From: Clostridiales bacterium
GTDB taxonomy: Bacteria; Bacillota; Clostridia; Christensenellales; CAG-138
NCBI GenBank assembly: GCA_004557245.1
Contig: SFEL01000019.1
Location: forward strand, 1 to 34,369
Reading direction: 5' to 3'
Length of the DNA: 34,369 nt
Shown: piece by piece, positions 1 through 6,801 of the stretch
Numbering within the stretch: the first letter of the stretch is position 1
How the letters are laid out: each line of letters starts with the position of its first letter
Notes under the pieces: model-generated
The model's input: the letters and a program-made list of their open reading frames with translations, nothing else
Told to the model about the DNA's origin: nothing
Database searches by the model: none
Position numbers and translations under genes: made by a program

Positions 1-771
1 ATGAACGGCCAGATCGTTTACAGCTACCGTCCGAAACCCGGTGCCGAGCAAGCCATATACCGGAAAATCTCGGATATCACCATTTCGATGAAATCCACGG
101 ACCACCTGAAGATGCCGGAACTCATATCCAGCGAATACAAGGTCTATCTCAGCCCCGATGAGCAGGACGCATACGACGAGATGAAAAAACAGTTCATTCT
201 GGACCTGCCCGATGGTGAAATATCTGCTGCCAATGCTGCAGCCCTCTCCGGCAAGCTCTCCCAGATGGCCAATGGTGCCATTTACGACGATGCCGGGAAT
301 ACGGTCCCCATTCACGAGCAGAAGCTGGACGCTCTGGAGGACATTATCGAGTCGGCAAACGGCAAGCCCCTTCTGGTGGCCTATTGGTACCAGCATGATC
401 TGGAGCGGATCATGAAACGGCTGCATGATCGCCATATTCCGTTTTCCAAGCTGGACAAAGCCGACAGTATCCGCAGATGGAACAACGGCGAAATCCCGGT
501 AGCCCTGATCCACCCAGCTTCTGCCGGACACGGCCTCAATCTTCAGACCGGCGGCAACACCATCGTCTGGTTCGGCCTCACATGGTCCTTGGAGCTCTAT
601 TCCCAGACCATAGCAAGGCTCTGGCGGCAAGGTCAGACTGCCGAAACTGTGGTCGTTCAGCATATCGTGACGGACGGCACTATTGATGAGCAGATTCTCC
701 GGGCACTTAAGGCCAAAGACAAAACGCAGTCGGCTCTGATCGCTGCGGTCAAGGCAAATCTGAAAATCTAA
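1..771 (+). CDS. SNF2-family phage helicase, C-terminal part (truncated by window edge)
   Basis: This is the C-terminal RecA-like lobe (256 residues visible) of an SNF2/DEAD-type ATPase of the kind found in the early region of Firmicutes phages. The helicase signatures are near the end: a GHGLNLQTGG stretch (about residues 176-185, motif V) and SQTIARLWRQGQ (about 202-213, motif VI with the arginine finger). The Walker A and DEAD-like motifs of lobe 1 are absent, so the real start lies left of position 1 and the ATG at position 1 is an internal methionine. The protein should remodel DNA or protein-DNA complexes during phage replication. It is the last large early gene before the small regulator genes. 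Confident in family, unsure of exact role. Confidence 0.85.
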   Translation: MNGQIVYSYRPKPGAEQAIYRKISDITISMKSTDHLKMPELISSEYKVYLSPDEQDAYDEMKKQFILDLPDGEISAANAAALSGKLSQMANGAIYDDAGNTVPIHEQKLDALEDIIESANGKPLLVAYWYQHDLERIMKRLHDRHIPFSKLDKADSIRRWNNGEIPVALIHPASAGHGLNLQTGGNTIVWFGLTWSLELYSQTIARLWRQGQTAETVVVQHIVTDGTIDEQILRALKAKDKTQSALIAAVKANLKI

Positions 772-836
772 CGACCTAACGACAAAAATCGACAATCTTC
801 GCCAATCCGAGTGAACACAAATTCGGAGGTGCGACT

Positions 837-1028
837 TTGAACCCATATGAAGAACTGGCAAACGCCATCATTCTGCAAGCGGTCAAGGATTACCGGCTGA
901 CCGACGACGAGCGGGAGCTTCAGGAAATCGAGCGTTTCTTCCGCTCCGGCTGGTTCGGTGTCCTGTCAAAAGTCGATCCGGAATTCCTCATTAAAGAGCT
1001 ACGGAAGGAGAAGCGAAATGACCGCTAA
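837..1028 (+). CDS. small conserved phage protein, function unknown
   Basis: A 63-residue acidic/basic protein with no recognised domain. It starts at a TTG preceded by GGAGG at 824-828, which fixes the start; no better ATG is available at the right distance. The 3' end overlaps the start of the next gene (1018) by 11 bases, so the two are probably translationally coupled. Its place, between the helicase and a sigma-like late regulator, is typical of small early-region phage genes. The sequence is rich in charged residues and has FFRSGWFGVLSKVDPEFLI in its second half. Function cannot be inferred. Confidence 0.7.
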   Translation: MNPYEELANAIILQAVKDYRLTDDERELQEIERFFRSGWFGVLSKVDPEFLIKELRKEKRNDR

Positions 1029-1443
1029 AGAATATCTGTCACAGGCCCGGACGCTGGATATGCGGATTAAATCCAAGCTCCAGCAAATCGAGTCTTTAAA
1101 TGAACTGGCCACATCCTGCACCGTCGTTTATAGCGATATGCCGAGAAATCCAAATCGTGGCGGCTCCAAAGTAGAACGGGCTGTCTTGAAGATAATCGAG
1201 GTTGAGGAAAGCCTGAAACACGATGTCGAGGATCTGGTTGAGCTGAAAAAGGAAATCATGGCCACAATACAGGCCGTTTCGGATGTTGAACTGCAAACCC
1301 TGCTGGAGAAACGTTATCTGTGCTTCCTCTCGTGGGAGAAGATTGCGGTTGAGATGCATTACAGCATCCAGCACATTTACCGGATGCACGATACGGCCCT
1401 TTCCTGTGTGGCTGCGATCATGAGAGTAAATGAGAGAGATTGA
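1018..1443 (+). CDS. DUF1492-like phage protein (sigma-like late-gene regulator)
   Basis: A 141-residue protein resembling the DUF1492 / ArpU-like group, whose members sit just before the packaging genes in Firmicutes siphophages and are thought to control late transcription. Residues 1-90 look like a long helical, coiled region. The C-terminal part contains LLEKRYLCFLSWEKIAVEMHYS followed by IYRMHD, which matches a sigma-70 region 4-type helix-turn-helix. The ATG at 1018 has AAGGAG at 1005-1010; an upstream in-frame start at 958 lies inside the previous gene and has no good binding site. The stop overlaps an ORF opening downstream that I do not accept as a start. Family assignment is from recalled pattern. 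Confidence 0.8.
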   Translation: MTAKEYLSQARTLDMRIKSKLQQIESLNELATSCTVVYSDMPRNPNRGGSKVERAVLKIIEVEESLKHDVEDLVELKKEIMATIQAVSDVELQTLLEKRYLCFLSWEKIAVEMHYSIQHIYRMHDTALSCVAAIMRVNERD

Positions 1444-1492
1444 GAGTCGCCTCTTATGATAGTATTATGATGGACAAAGTAAAACCTACGGA

Positions 1493-1529
1493 AGCCTTGT
1501 GGGAGCCCCTCTCCCGCAGGGCTTTTGTT
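1493..1529 (+). terminator. rho-independent terminator
   Basis: A 13-base stem (1493-1505 with 1511-1523, two G-T wobbles) closes a 5-base loop and is followed by TTTTGTT. It separates the sigma-like regulator from the HNH/terminase genes, so late genes would need a separate promoter or readthrough. Confidence 0.75.
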
Positions 1530-1552
1530 ATGCAGCGAAACGGAGGTAATCA

Positions 1553-1639
1553 ATGGGATACAGAAAAGTCAGTGCTTTGGAACAGTGTTGGTACATCATC
1601 AAATATAAGCTCCGTGAGATCTTCAGGAAACGGAGGTGA
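1553..1639 (+). CDS. 28-residue ORF ahead of the HNH gene
   Basis: ATG at 1553 preceded by CGGAGGT at 1541-1547, running to TGA at 1637-1639. The peptide begins MGYRKVSALEQCWYIIKYK and is basic at its end. A good ribosome binding site, and a stop lying within the binding site of the HNH gene (GGAGGTGAT, 1632-1640), suggest translational coupling. Too short for any domain call. I have an unverified impression that similar short ORFs occur at this position in related phages. Confidence 0.5.
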   Translation: MGYRKVSALEQCWYIIKYKLREIFRKRR

Positions 1640-1643
1640 TTAT

Positions 1644-1991
1644 GTGCCAAGGAGTCCAAAGAAGCCCTGCGCTTACCCCGGCTGCCCAAGGCTAACCGAC
1701 AGACGTTTCTGTCCAGAGCACGAGAAGCTGGACCGGGACCGTTACAACAAGTACGAGCGCACCCCGGATGTCAACCGCAAATACGGCAGGGCTTGGAAGC
1801 GCATCCGTGACAGGTACGCAGCGGCCCACCCTCTGTGTGAGCAGTGCCTCAAGGAAGGCCGGTTAACACCGGTCGAGGAAGTTCATCATATTCTTCCTAT
1901 TTCTCAAGGCGGCACACACGAGGCCAGCAACCTGATGAGCCTGTGCCAGTCGTGCCACACGAAGATCCATCACGAGCTCGGTGACCGGTGA
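1644..1991 (+). CDS. HNH endonuclease (packaging-associated)
   Basis: A 115-residue HNH nuclease. It carries two zinc-binding CxxC-type pairs, one near the N-terminus (CAYPGCP) and CEQC at mid-protein, then the catalytic region EVHHILPISQGG, ASNLMSLCQSCH and KIHHE. Phage HNH proteins next to terminase genes work with the terminase in cos cleavage and packaging in HK97-like phages. The start is a GTG at 1644, 3 bases after GGAGGTGAT; the longer frame opening at 1440 has no binding site and would run through the terminator and the 28-codon ORF. It lies immediately upstream of the small terminase and the candidate cos region, as expected. Confidence 0.9.
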   Translation: MPRSPKKPCAYPGCPRLTDRRFCPEHEKLDRDRYNKYERTPDVNRKYGRAWKRIRDRYAAAHPLCEQCLKEGRLTPVEEVHHILPISQGGTHEASNLMSLCQSCHTKIHHELGDR

Positions 1992-2111
1992 CCGTGGGGC
2001 GGGTCAAATCTCTACGCCTTTCCTATGCGGACAGCGGCGTGGGGTCACGAGCGCAAAAATCAGAAATCAAACGGGGTATTAACCCCCAGCCCGGAAAGTG
2101 AGGTGAAATGT
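1992..2111 (+). other. candidate cos / packaging-start region between HNH and terS
   Basis: A 120-base non-coding stretch between the HNH gene and the small terminase gene. It has G-rich direct copies (CGTGGGGCGGG at 1992-2002 and CGTGGGGTCACG at 2038-2049), an A-rich patch, and an inverted repeat GGGGTATTAACCCC at 2075-2088. In cos phages with an HNH gene next to terS, the cos site and terminase-binding repeats usually lie here. I cannot identify the cut site from sequence. Confidence 0.4.
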
Positions 2112-2651
2112 GTGGCAAAAGACGGAACTATGAGAGGCGGTCAGCGTGTCGGTGCCGGAAGAAAATCCAAGGCTCTGACCGATAAAATCGCTGACGGTAG
2201 GTTAAACGGTGCGATGGTTCTCCCGGAACCGGCAGAAATCGAAGGAGCGGACGTTCCTCCGGTCAAGGAATACTTGAGAGCCGCTCAAAAGAACGGCAAG
2301 GACCTGTGTGCTGAAGAGGTCTACCGGGACACTTGGAACTGGCTCAAGGCCCGTGGCTGTGAAATGTTAGTAAACAACCAGCTGATCGAGCAGTACGCCA
2401 TGTCAGTCTCCCGATGGATTCAGTGCGAGGAAGCGATCTCCGAGTTCGGCTTTCTGGCCAAGCATCCCACTACCGGCAATGCCATCGCTTCACCGTATGT
2501 GGCGATGAGCCAGACCTATATGAAGCAGGTCAATCAGGTCTGGTATCAGATTTACCAGATCGTGAAAGAAAACTGTGCCGTGGAGTACGGCGGCAGAAAT
2601 CCACAAGATGATTTGATGGAGCGGCTGCTCACCGCTCGGAAAGGAAACTGA
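2112..2651 (+). CDS. terS: phage terminase small subunit, P27-like
   Basis: A 179-residue DNA-recognition subunit of the packaging motor, P27-like. It begins with a basic segment (RGGQRVGAGRKSKALTDK), then a helical body with a YAMSVSRWIQCEEAI helix and a C-terminal DDLMERLLTARKGN tail that would contact the large subunit. The GTG at 2112 follows GTGAGGTGAAAT; a longer frame opening at 2025 would read through the candidate cos region and is rejected. It is separated from its large-subunit partner (6798) by about 4.1 kb of accessory genes, whereas in many phages the two are adjacent. Confidence 0.88.
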   Translation: MAKDGTMRGGQRVGAGRKSKALTDKIADGRLNGAMVLPEPAEIEGADVPPVKEYLRAAQKNGKDLCAEEVYRDTWNWLKARGCEMLVNNQLIEQYAMSVSRWIQCEEAISEFGFLAKHPTTGNAIASPYVAMSQTYMKQVNQVWYQIYQIVKENCAVEYGGRNPQDDLMERLLTARKGN

Positions 2652-2652
2652 T

Positions 2653-3438
2653 ATGTTTGAAAAAGTAAACCCGGCGCATCCCGACAAGGTGGCCGACCGC
2701 ATTGCCGGTGCTCTTGTCGACCTTGCGTATCAAAAAGAGAATAATCCGAAGATCGCCGTCGAGGTCCTCATCGGTCACGGCATCTGCCACATTATCACCG
2801 AAACCTCGGTGGCCCTCTCTCCTGATGAGGTGGCGGCGGCTGTTTCCCGTATCGCTGGGAACCTGCTGGTGGACTACCGTGAGGTTTCGCAGGACGAGCA
2901 TCTGGCCGACAACCAGATCGACGGCATTCATTGTGGCGACAACGGCATCTTCAAGGGCGTCCCTGTGACCGACGAGCAGAAAGAGCTCACCGCCATCGCC
3001 AAACAGCTCTATGAAACCTACGGCAGCGACGGCAAATACATTCTGGACGGCGACCGCCTGATCCTCTGCCAGAGCAACGCCCAGACCGGCCATCTGCGTG
3101 AGGTCTTCCCAGATGCCGAGATCAATCCGCTCGGTGATTGGACCGGCGGCACGGATGTTGACTCCGGTGCCACCAACAGGAAGCTCGGCTCTGACTTGGG
3201 CGACTCCGTGACCGGCGGCGGTCTGCACGGCAAGGACCTCTCCAAAGCCGACGTCAGCATCAACATTTACGCATGGCTCAAAGCACAGGAAACCGGTGTG
3301 CCGGTCGAGCTTGTCTGCGCCATCGGTGATGATGCCGTGGACGGTATTCCATACGAGAGAATCGTAGAAACAGCAAGAACCTTCATCGACCGCATCGGCG
3401 GTTTCGAGAGGTTCGCTGAGTGGGGCCTCATATGCTGA
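2653..3438 (+). CDS. metK: phage-type S-adenosylmethionine synthetase (short MetK)
   Basis: Makes S-adenosylmethionine from methionine and ATP. Three MetK signatures are present: HPDKVADR at residues 9-16 (chromosomal form GHPDK), CGDNGIFKG at 94-102 (equivalent to GAGDQG), and GGGLHGKDLSKAD at 188-200 (equivalent to the GGGAFSGKD loop). The protein has 261 residues, against roughly 380-400 for host MetK, so over 100 residues are missing while the catalytic motifs remain; this matches short phage forms. It starts one base after the terS stop and overlaps the methyltransferase gene by 7 bases, so the cofactor supplier and a cofactor user are coupled. Whether it forms an active enzyme is not shown. 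Confidence 0.88.
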   Translation: MFEKVNPAHPDKVADRIAGALVDLAYQKENNPKIAVEVLIGHGICHIITETSVALSPDEVAAAVSRIAGNLLVDYREVSQDEHLADNQIDGIHCGDNGIFKGVPVTDEQKELTAIAKQLYETYGSDGKYILDGDRLILCQSNAQTGHLREVFPDAEINPLGDWTGGTDVDSGATNRKLGSDLGDSVTGGGLHGKDLSKADVSINIYAWLKAQETGVPVELVCAIGDDAVDGIPYERIVETARTFIDRIGGFERFAEWGLIC

Positions 3439-4667
3439 TCGAGAAAAAGAAAACGGCGGAGCTGCTTCCTGCCGAATACAATCCTCGCAAGGACCTCAAG
3501 CCCGGTGACGAGGAATACGAAAAACTGAAACGCTCCATCGAGGAGTTCGGTTATGTCGAGCCGGTCATCTGGAATAAGACGACCGGTCGTGTTGTCGGTG
3601 GGCACCAGAGGCTCAAGGTCCTCATCGACCTTGGCATCACAGAGGTTGACTGTGTGGTCGTTGAAATGGACGAAGCCAAGGAAAAGGCTCTCAACATCGC
3701 CCTGAACAAGATCAGCGGTGATTGGGATAAGGACAAGCTGGCTCTGCTCATTGCCGACCTGCAGGGCGAGGACTTTGATGTTTCCCTCACCGGTTTTGAC
3801 CCTGCCGAGATTGACGACCTTTTCAAGGGCAGCTTGAAGGACGGCATTCACGACGATAATTTCGATGTGGATGAGGAGCTGAAAAAGCCCACCTTCACCA
3901 AGGCTGGCGACATTTGGACGCTCGGTCGGCACCGTCTGGTTTGCGGCGATTCCACAAAGAAGGAAACCTACGATGCTCTGATGGGCGACGTCAAGGCCAA
4001 CCTCGTGATCACGGACCCGCCGTACAATGTGAACTATGAAGGCTCTGCTGGGAAGATTAAGAACGACAACATGGCAAACGACGCATTTTATCAGTTCCTG
4101 CTCGACGCCTTTACTAATATGGAAGCCGTCATGACCAGCGACGCTTCCATCTATGTGTTCCATGCGGACACCGAAGGTCTGAACTTCCGCAGGGCCTTTG
4201 CCGATGCAGGCTTCTACCTCTCCGGCTGCTGCATTTGGAAAAAGCAGTCACTGGTGCTCGGACGCTCTCCGTACCAGTGGCAGCACGAGCCGGTGCTCTA
4301 CGGCTGGAAGAAAAACGGCAAACACCAGTGGTACACGGGCCGTAAGGAGACCACCATCTGGGAGTTCGACAAACCCAAGAAGAACGGCGATCACCCGACC
4401 ATGAAGCCGATTGCGCTTCTGGCGTATCCGATCATGAACTCATCCATGAGCAACGCTGTGGTGCTGGACCCCTTCGGCGGCTCCGGCAGCACCTTGATCG
4501 CCTGTGAGCAGTCTGATCGCATCTGCTATACCGTGGAGCTGGACGAGAAGTTCTGCGACGTCATCGTGAAGCGATACATCGAGCAGGTCGGCTCCTCGGA
4601 AGGCGTGACGGTGCAGCGTGATGGCGTGACTTTCCGCTTTGACGAAGTAGCTAATGTAGACGAATGA
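3432..4667 (+). CDS. ParB-domain / DNA adenine methyltransferase
   Basis: A 411-residue fusion. Residues 1 to about 130 are a ParB/Srx-like nuclease-NTPase domain with GGHQR at 56-60. Residues 155-385 are an N6-adenine or N4-cytosine methyltransferase with DPPY at 195-198 and FGGSGST at 348-354; DPPY before the SAM motif indicates the beta class. Such ParB-MTase fusions are common in Firmicutes phages and probably protect packaged DNA from host restriction; recognition sequence unknown. The ATG at 3432 gives the usual N-terminus and overlaps the metK stop; an in-frame GTG at 3420 is less likely. No restriction partner lies next to it, so it is probably an orphan methyltransferase. Confidence 0.92.
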   Translation: MLIEKKKTAELLPAEYNPRKDLKPGDEEYEKLKRSIEEFGYVEPVIWNKTTGRVVGGHQRLKVLIDLGITEVDCVVVEMDEAKEKALNIALNKISGDWDKDKLALLIADLQGEDFDVSLTGFDPAEIDDLFKGSLKDGIHDDNFDVDEELKKPTFTKAGDIWTLGRHRLVCGDSTKKETYDALMGDVKANLVITDPPYNVNYEGSAGKIKNDNMANDAFYQFLLDAFTNMEAVMTSDASIYVFHADTEGLNFRRAFADAGFYLSGCCIWKKQSLVLGRSPYQWQHEPVLYGWKKNGKHQWYTGRKETTIWEFDKPKKNGDHPTMKPIALLAYPIMNSSMSNAVVLDPFGGSGSTLIACEQSDRICYTVELDEKFCDVIVKRYIEQVGSSEGVTVQRDGVTFRFDEVANVDE

Positions 4668-4686
4668 GGGCCGCATTTTTCCTGCG

Positions 4687-4746
4687 ATATTTGGTACATA
4701 TATTTCTCTGAAATGACTTGCTATTCTGTGGCTTTAGAGTGATATA
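4687..4746 (+). promoter_or_regulatory. conserved promoter module, copy 1
   Basis: ATATTTG at 4687-4693, -35 TTGCTA at 4718-4723, 17-base spacer, -10 GATATA at 4741-4746. The segment TTTAGAGTGATATATA is shared word for word with copies at 5860-5929 and 25051-25109. It lies 30 bases before the start of the three-gene unit at 4777. Confidence 0.75.
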
Positions 4747-4776
4747 TACAGTACCAAAAAACAAGGAGGTAACCCC

Positions 4777-5448
4777 ATGAAAGAACTACACTACAACGTC
4801 ACCGGACAGGACCGCAAAGAGCTGGTCGGCATCATCTCCAAGGTGATCGGCATGAAGGCCGTCTACAAGTTCATGCCCACCTGCGCCTTCGTCATCAGCA
4901 ACATCACCGTCGAGAAAGACGGCACGATGGTCTGGGACGAGCGCACGGATCAGGACACCATTGAGGCGGTCATCATCGCTCTTGCCGCTGCCGGATTCAA
5001 TCCAGTCAAGGACGAAGCCGAAACCGAGAAGACAGGCCTGACGATTGAGATCCCGCTCGAAAAGGTCTCGGTCGGAAACCTCACCAAGCTGCTGGATGCC
5101 AAAGGCGAGCTGATCAAAAAGGCCCTCAGCATTGAGGACATTCGCATTGAGCTCAAGGAAGACCGCATTGCTTTCCCGTGGTTCAAGGAGCTGCCCTCGC
5201 CCGAAGAGATCAAAGCCTACTCGCATTTCATCGCAGCCCTTTGTGAGATGGCACTAAACCAGAAGCGGATCACCGCCAAAGAAAAGCCGGTCGACAACGA
5301 CAAGTACGCATTCCGCTGCTTCCTTTTGAGGCTGGGCTTCATCGGTGAGGACTACAAGACCGAGCGCAAAATCCTGCTCCGCAACCTCTCCGGTTCCTCG
5401 GCTTTCAAGAGCGGCGCAAAGAAAACGGAGGTGGAATCATGCGAGTGA
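4777..5448 (+). CDS. conserved mobile-element protein, function unknown
   Basis: A 223-residue soluble protein, no signal peptide or membrane segment. The N-terminal 80 residues look like an alpha/beta domain (begins MKELHYNVTGQDRKELVGII), followed by TIEIPLEKVSVGNLTKLLDAKGELI and FPWFKELPSPEEIKAY. I associate this family, without being able to check, with proteins loosely labelled virulence-related in mobile elements of gut Clostridia, always near DUF4314 genes. Strong start: ATG after AAGGAGGT (4763-4770). First gene of a unit under promoter copy 1, overlapping the DUF4314-like gene by 10 bases. Actual function unknown. Confidence 0.75.
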   Translation: MKELHYNVTGQDRKELVGIISKVIGMKAVYKFMPTCAFVISNITVEKDGTMVWDERTDQDTIEAVIIALAAAGFNPVKDEAETEKTGLTIEIPLEKVSVGNLTKLLDAKGELIKKALSIEDIRIELKEDRIAFPWFKELPSPEEIKAYSHFIAALCEMALNQKRITAKEKPVDNDKYAFRCFLLRLGFIGEDYKTERKILLRNLSGSSAFKSGAKKTEVESCE

Positions 5449-5669
5449 TTTCAAAAGCGGCCCTTGAGGGCTTACGTCGCCGGTACAAGCCCGGTACACG
5501 GGTGGAGCTCCTACAGATGGACGATGTTCAGGCTCCTCCCATCGGAACGAAAGGAACGGTCCTCGGCGTGGACGACATCGGTTCCATCATGGTCGCATGG
5601 GACAACGGCTCCGGCCTGTCGGTCGCATACGGCGCAGACCTTTGCAGGGTGGTGAGCGACGATGAATGA
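5439..5669 (+). CDS. DUF4314-like small protein
   Basis: A 76-residue protein with the pattern RRYKPGTRVELLQMDD, PPIGTKGTVLGVDD and VAWDNGSGLSVAYG, which fits the DUF4314 family: a small beta-barrel resembling SH3/KOW folds. Such proteins are frequent in conjugative elements and phages of Clostridia; role unknown, possibly nucleic-acid or protein binding. GGAGGTGG at 5428-5435 supports the start. Overlaps its neighbours on both sides (10 bases upstream, 8 downstream), so translation is probably coupled along the three-gene unit. Confidence 0.8.
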   Translation: MRVISKAALEGLRRRYKPGTRVELLQMDDVQAPPIGTKGTVLGVDDIGSIMVAWDNGSGLSVAYGADLCRVVSDDE

Positions 5670-5838
5670 AACGATCAAAAAGCAAATCCTCGCCATCCGG
5701 GACACCGGCCTGACGAATATGTTTGATACAAACATGGTACAGCGGCTGGCCTACGAGCGCAACTTCTATGAGCTGGTGGTCTTCATTGAGGAGCATCGCA
5801 AGGAATATGTGCATTTCATCCTCTATGGAGAGGCATAA
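5662..5838 (+). CDS. DUF5049-like small protein
   Basis: A 58-residue protein with MNETIKKQILAIRDTGLTNM at the start, then FDTNMVQRLAYERNF and VVFIEEHRKEYVHFIL. This matches my recollection of DUF5049, which commonly follows DUF4314 genes in mobile elements. It looks like a short helical protein and has no catalytic motif. ATG at 5662 lies inside the 3' end of the preceding gene with only a weak GGTGAG binding site, consistent with translational coupling. Last gene of the transcript from promoter copy 1. Confidence 0.75.
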   Translation: MNETIKKQILAIRDTGLTNMFDTNMVQRLAYERNFYELVVFIEEHRKEYVHFILYGEA

Positions 5839-5859
5839 AGTACACAATTCCAAGCCCGA

Positions 5860-5929
5860 ATATTTGTGTAGAATACTTCGGATTATATCGCAGAAATGAC
5901 TTGCTATTTCAGGCGTTTAGAGTGATATA
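5860..5929 (+). promoter_or_regulatory. conserved promoter module, copy 2
   Basis: ATATTTG at 5860-5866, -35 TTGCTA at 5901-5906, 17-base spacer, -10 GATATA at 5924-5929. Shares GAAATGACTTGCTATT with copy 1 and TTTAGAGTGATATATA with both other copies. ATATTTG is 41 bases before the -35, against 31 in copy 1 and 30 in copy 3, an offset of about one helical turn. Drives the genes from 5972. Confidence 0.75.
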
Positions 5930-5971
5930 TACACTACCGAAAGGAAATACACACAAACGGAGGAAACCACG

Positions 5972-6232
5972 ATGCGTTACATCGACCACACCAACTGCAA
6001 GACAGCCTTTGAAAAGGGCGAAGACCACGAGATCCAGAGCCTTGGGAAGCTCACCCGCACGGCCACCAAGATTGCCGAAGCGAACGGCCTCGGAGTTCTG
6101 AAGAACCGTCAGGGCTACTACAGGATCATCAAGAAGAGCGGGCTCGGAGCCTACGAAGACGTACTTTCCAGCCTCGCAGAGGTTGACGCCTTCTTCAAGA
6201 ACCTCGACAGCCACAAGGCAACGAAGTATTAA
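5972..6232 (+). CDS. small conserved mobile-element protein, unknown
   Basis: An 86-residue basic protein, mostly predicted helix plus a small sheet (NRQGYYRIIKKSG). No domain recognised, no membrane segment, no cysteine cluster beyond one Cys. ATG at 5972 follows CGGAGG (5958-5963), a good binding site. It is the first gene after promoter copy 2 and ends 13 bases before the next gene, so the two form a small unit. Could be a DNA-binding or modulator protein by charge, but there is no direct evidence. Confidence 0.65.
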   Translation: MRYIDHTNCKTAFEKGEDHEIQSLGKLTRTATKIAEANGLGVLKNRQGYYRIIKKSGLGAYEDVLSSLAEVDAFFKNLDSHKATKY

Positions 6233-6245
6233 GGAGGGACCGACA

Positions 6246-6689
6246 ATGATTAGACTGGAAAAGTTCTACGATCTGATCAGCCGCAATGCCACGGTGACGC
6301 TGACCAACCGCCAACTTGACACCACCTTCTTTGAAGGCTGCATGCGAGATATCCCGGACCGTTTCAGCAACTGCATAGTTGAAGACTTCTGCGTATCCAA
6401 CACCGGCGACTTTCTTTTCAAAATCAAAGTCAACCCGGTCCCCGCAAACGAGGAAAAACGCCTCTGGCACGAAGGCAGCCTACGGGTCCACGGCAGCATT
6501 TTCCATTACTGGTTCAAGCAGTACGATGAAGGCTCCGAGTTCGGAATCGACAGCGGCAGGATTTCCAAGCTGATGCTTAAGCGCAAGGGCGAGATCGTTT
6601 GCAACTACGACAGAGGCTGGGATGTTCAGCCGGTCGACGAAGACACTCAACTGGCCTACGAAATATTGGTACACACTGAGAACTTCTAA
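6246..6689 (+). CDS. conserved protein, possibly DUF7678-like
   Basis: A 147-residue protein whose second half (FHYWFKQYDEGSEFGIDSG, then RISKLMLKRKGEIVCNYDRG) fits a small beta-rich family common on gut Firmicutes mobile elements, which I tentatively equate with DUF7678. The first half (MIRLEKFYDLISRNATVTL) appears to be a fused helical segment. AAGGAGG at 6231-6237 supports ATG 6246; an upstream in-frame start at 6183 lies in the preceding gene. Second gene of the unit from promoter copy 2, followed by the terminator-like region before terL. Function unknown. Confidence 0.65.
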   Translation: MIRLEKFYDLISRNATVTLTNRQLDTTFFEGCMRDIPDRFSNCIVEDFCVSNTGDFLFKIKVNPVPANEEKRLWHEGSLRVHGSIFHYWFKQYDEGSEFGIDSGRISKLMLKRKGEIVCNYDRGWDVQPVDEDTQLAYEILVHTENF

Positions 6690-6717
6690 ATCCCGGTAAA
6701 ATAAATACCCTTGGGAC

Positions 6718-6801
6718 ATGAGCCGCTCGGCTCTGTTCCTCGTTATGGCGGTCGCTTCAGGCGGCTATTTTTTATGCCTTTTTGGAGGTGATAACACTTG
6801 A
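6718..6801 (+). CDS. possible 27-residue hydrophobic leader ORF before terL
   Basis: ATG at 6718 opens a 27-codon frame (MSRSALFLVMAVASGGYFL, then CLFGGDNT) ending in TGA at 6799-6801 that overlaps the TTG start of terL (TTGA). The peptide would be a single membrane helix. There is no clear Shine-Dalgarno sequence, and the frame overlaps the terminator-like region, so it may be chance. The exact stop-start overlap is the main reason to list it. Confidence 0.25.
   Translation: MSRSALFLVMAVASGGYFLCLFGGDNT
6721..6773 (+). terminator. possible rho-independent terminator
   Basis: AGCCGC (6721-6726) can pair with GCGGCT (6761-6766), followed by ATTTTTT. The long internal loop makes the structure uncertain, but position (between an accessory unit and terL) and T-run fit a terminator. 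Confidence 0.45.

Noticed and set aside
1440..1643. Longer N-terminus for the HNH protein from the TTG at 1440
   Set aside because: It would read through a terminator and a separate small ORF; a GTG with a strong binding site lies at 1644.
2629..3228. 199-codon antisense ORF opposite metK
   Set aside because: The plus strand carries clear MetK motifs; the antisense frame is a shadow of GC-rich codons.
3432..4667. Restriction-modification system built on the ParB-MTase
   Set aside because: No restriction endonuclease gene lies beside it; the HNH gene belongs to packaging.
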